Part shown: positions 21,340 to 22,738 of the stretch, one piece after another | How positions within the stretch are numbered: position 1 is the first letter of the stretch | How the letters are laid out: every line of letters begins with the position of its first letter | NCBI GenBank assembly: GCA_966128725.1 | Contig: CBHYLN010000084.1 | Coordinates: 1-22,738, forward strand | Reading direction: 5' to 3' | DNA from: JAFDZV01 sp966128725 | GTDB taxonomy: Bacteria > Bacteroidota > Ignavibacteria > OLB7 | Length of the DNA: 22,738 bases | Notes under the pieces: model-generated | What the model was told of the DNA's origin: nothing | The model's input: only the letters and a program-made list of their open reading frames with translations | Database searches by the model: none | Made by a program: the position numbers and the translations under genes

Positions 21340-22738
21340 CTACTTCACCAAGACCATCGTCTTGCTCAATACGGTCGAGCCCGCAGTGAGACGGTAGACG
21401 TAGTTGCCGCTCGCGACCGAACGACCCTTCTCGTCATCACCGTTCCAGAGCACTGTGTGCTGACCCGCCTCAACGACACCGTTGATGAGAGTCTTTACCA
21501 GGGCGCCCTTCGAGTCGAACACTTCCATCTTCATTGCACCGCGGATCGGAGCATAGAAGTTGATGTCGGTCGACTTCGTGAACGGATTCGGGATGTTCGA
21601 GGAGAGCGTGTAACCGCCCGCGACAGTCGGAAGAACCGGATCAACGCCTGAAGTACGGTCGATGACGATCTTGAAGCCTTCAATGGTCGTCAACTGAATC
21701 GTAACACAGATCGAGTCGGTGCCCGCGATCTTCTCCACGGTGATACCAGTTCCGAACGAACCCTTTCCGGTCTTCATGTTGATCTTGAAGAGACCGTTGT
21801 TGGAAACGTCGTTCCAGAACTGATCCTCGAAGAAGATGTCATTCGCGCAACGATATGCGTCGGTCGTCGACCAGCAGATCCTCACCGGATAGTTCGGCGA
21901 ACCATTGTTCAGGTTGCCGGCCTGGAAGGCACCCTTCCATGCAAGCCGAGTCGGATTGTCCGCCGGGTTGTCAGGGAAGATGTTCCGGAGCGTACCATTG
22001 GTCGTAATGATCGTCCAACGTGCATCGAAGACGTCTGTCGGCGGCTTCGGTGGGAGCTCGTACTCGCAGTAATTCGAGTCGAGGTGACCCTGGCCCGTTG
22101 TTTCATCACCGGTCGTCGCACGCTGTCCGATACCGAACCACAACTGCTGGAAGGCGTTGTTGCCGGCCGCGACATTCGTGTTGCTGACAATGATCGGCAT
22201 GCTGAAGATGAGCGGATCGCTGATCGAGATCTCGTAAACGAGCGTGTCGTCATTGCCGGCGGCGTCAACCGCACGGAGCTTGATCTTCAACTTACCCTGC
22301 TGGTTCGGAACCGTACCGCTGACAACCAGCTTTACCGTGTCCTCACCAGGACCGTTGATCGTGTTCGGCGTCACGGTGAAGCCCGTGGACGGATCGATCA
22401 CGCTGACAGTGACCTTCTCTGGGAAGCGGAGGCGGCCCAGATCGAAGTCCGTGACATACAACGAGTCGGTGTATGGCTTCGATGCCTCAACACACTGGAT
22501 CGGCGGACGGCCGAACAGACGCGGACGATGGTTCGTCGAGTCAACCTCGATGATGTACATCCGAACGTCGGTCAAACCGAACTCGTCCTCAACCACGACG
22601 CTGACGGTGTCAGGGCCGCCGAGGCTGCTTGTGCGCGGGGCATCGTTCAGACCCGGCGTGCCGTAGAGCAGACCCGAATACGGGTTGACCTTCAGCCAGC
22701 TTGGGGTCGTCTTCAGAGCGTAGTAGAGACCGGCCTCG
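21340..22738 (-). CDS. Ig/cadherin-like T9SS surface protein, N-terminal end outside window
   Basis: The frame is open to the right edge (466 residues visible, start missing). The visible part begins inside an Ig-like repeat of putative cadherin/dystroglycan type (PSWLKVNPYSGLLYGTPGLN), then DTVSVVVEDEFGLTDV. A second repeat follows with SLYVTDFDLG, FTVTPNTINGPGEDTVKLVV and RAVDAAGNDDTLVYEISI. Around 22015-22140 is LWFGIG ... YELPPKPPTDVFDARW, the same module as in the 14766 gene. A further beta-rich stretch leads to a FlgD-like T9SS type A tail (SNIPNPFTKSTDINFY ... VFDSKGALVKTLI ... NYVYRLTAGSTVL ... MVLVK). It is likely a large adhesin-like or structural surface protein. No enzymatic motif is seen in the part present. 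An in-frame GTG at 22596 is not a real start, because homologous content continues upstream. Confidence 0.85.
   Translation of the reverse strand, partial: EAGLYYALKTTPSWLKVNPYSGLLYGTPGLNDAPRTSSLGGPDTVSVVVEDEFGLTDVRMYIIEVDSTNHRPRLFGRPPIQCVEASKPYTDSLYVTDFDLGRLRFPEKVTVSVIDPSTGFTVTPNTINGPGEDTVKLVVSGTVPNQQGKLKIKLRAVDAAGNDDTLVYEISISDPLIFSMPIIVSNTNVAAGNNAFQQLWFGIGQRATTGDETTGQGHLDSNYCEYELPPKPPTDVFDARWTIITTNGTLRNIFPDNPADNPTRLAWKGAFQAGNLNNGSPNYPVRICWSTTDAYRCANDIFFEDQFWNDVSNNGLFKINMKTGKGSFGTGITVEKIAGTDSICVTIQLTTIEGFKIVIDRTSGVDPVLPTVAGGYTLSSNIPNPFTKSTDINFYAPIRGAMKMEVFDSKGALVKTLINGVVEAGQHTVLWNGDDEKGRSVASGNYVYRLTAGSTVLSKTMVLVK

Overview
The window suggests a member of the Bacteroidota/Chlorobiota group, with Kapabacteria or Ignavibacteria as the best guess. 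It is GC-rich. Five or six proteins end in a type IX secretion (T9SS) C-terminal sorting domain. All eight signal peptides with a visible signal peptidase I site are followed by Gln, as in the Bacteroidetes 'Q-rule'. Two close matches to the Bacteroidetes -7 element TAnnTTTG lie in front of plus-strand genes. I cannot place the genome more precisely from sequence alone.

Layout. Positions 1-2135 carry a chromosome-segregation pair on the minus strand, scpA then scpB. The scpB gene runs off the window's left edge into an acidic 24-bp tandem repeat. Positions 2398-3471 (minus) encode a lipid-anchored tetraheme cytochrome c. Two plus-strand genes follow: an aldehyde dehydrogenase (3669-5159) and endonuclease III, nth (5349-6002). 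A long hairpin at 6023-6060 closes the plus-strand block. From 6130 to the right edge every gene is on the minus strand.

In transcription order from the right, the minus-strand block starts with four large T9SS cargo or surface proteins (21340->22738, 19125-21173, 17801-19045, 14766-17777). They are built from Ig-like, cohesin-like, dockerin-like and BACON-like modules. A smaller T9SS protein (13769-14599) follows. Then comes an envelope locus: TonB-dependent receptor (10904-13501), TlpA-like thioredoxin (10205-10714), an outer-membrane barrel resembling DUF6029 (8245-9954), an unknown lipoprotein (7308-7997), and an Omp28-like thioredoxin-fold protein with its own T9SS tail (6130-7191).

How the genes may work together. 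ScpA and ScpB form the condensin kleisin complex with SMC. The TonB/TlpA/barrel/lipoprotein/Omp28 set looks like an envelope uptake and thiol-redox system with unknown substrate; it has no SusD partner. The surface proteins share modules with one another: a PPxPP...F(D/Y) element occurs in three of them, and cohesin-like folds occur in three. Together with a split dockerin-like element this raises the possibility of a small surface assembly, which is inference. No tRNA, rRNA, CRISPR array, insertion sequence or phage gene was seen. No gene-free stretch exceeds 300 bases.
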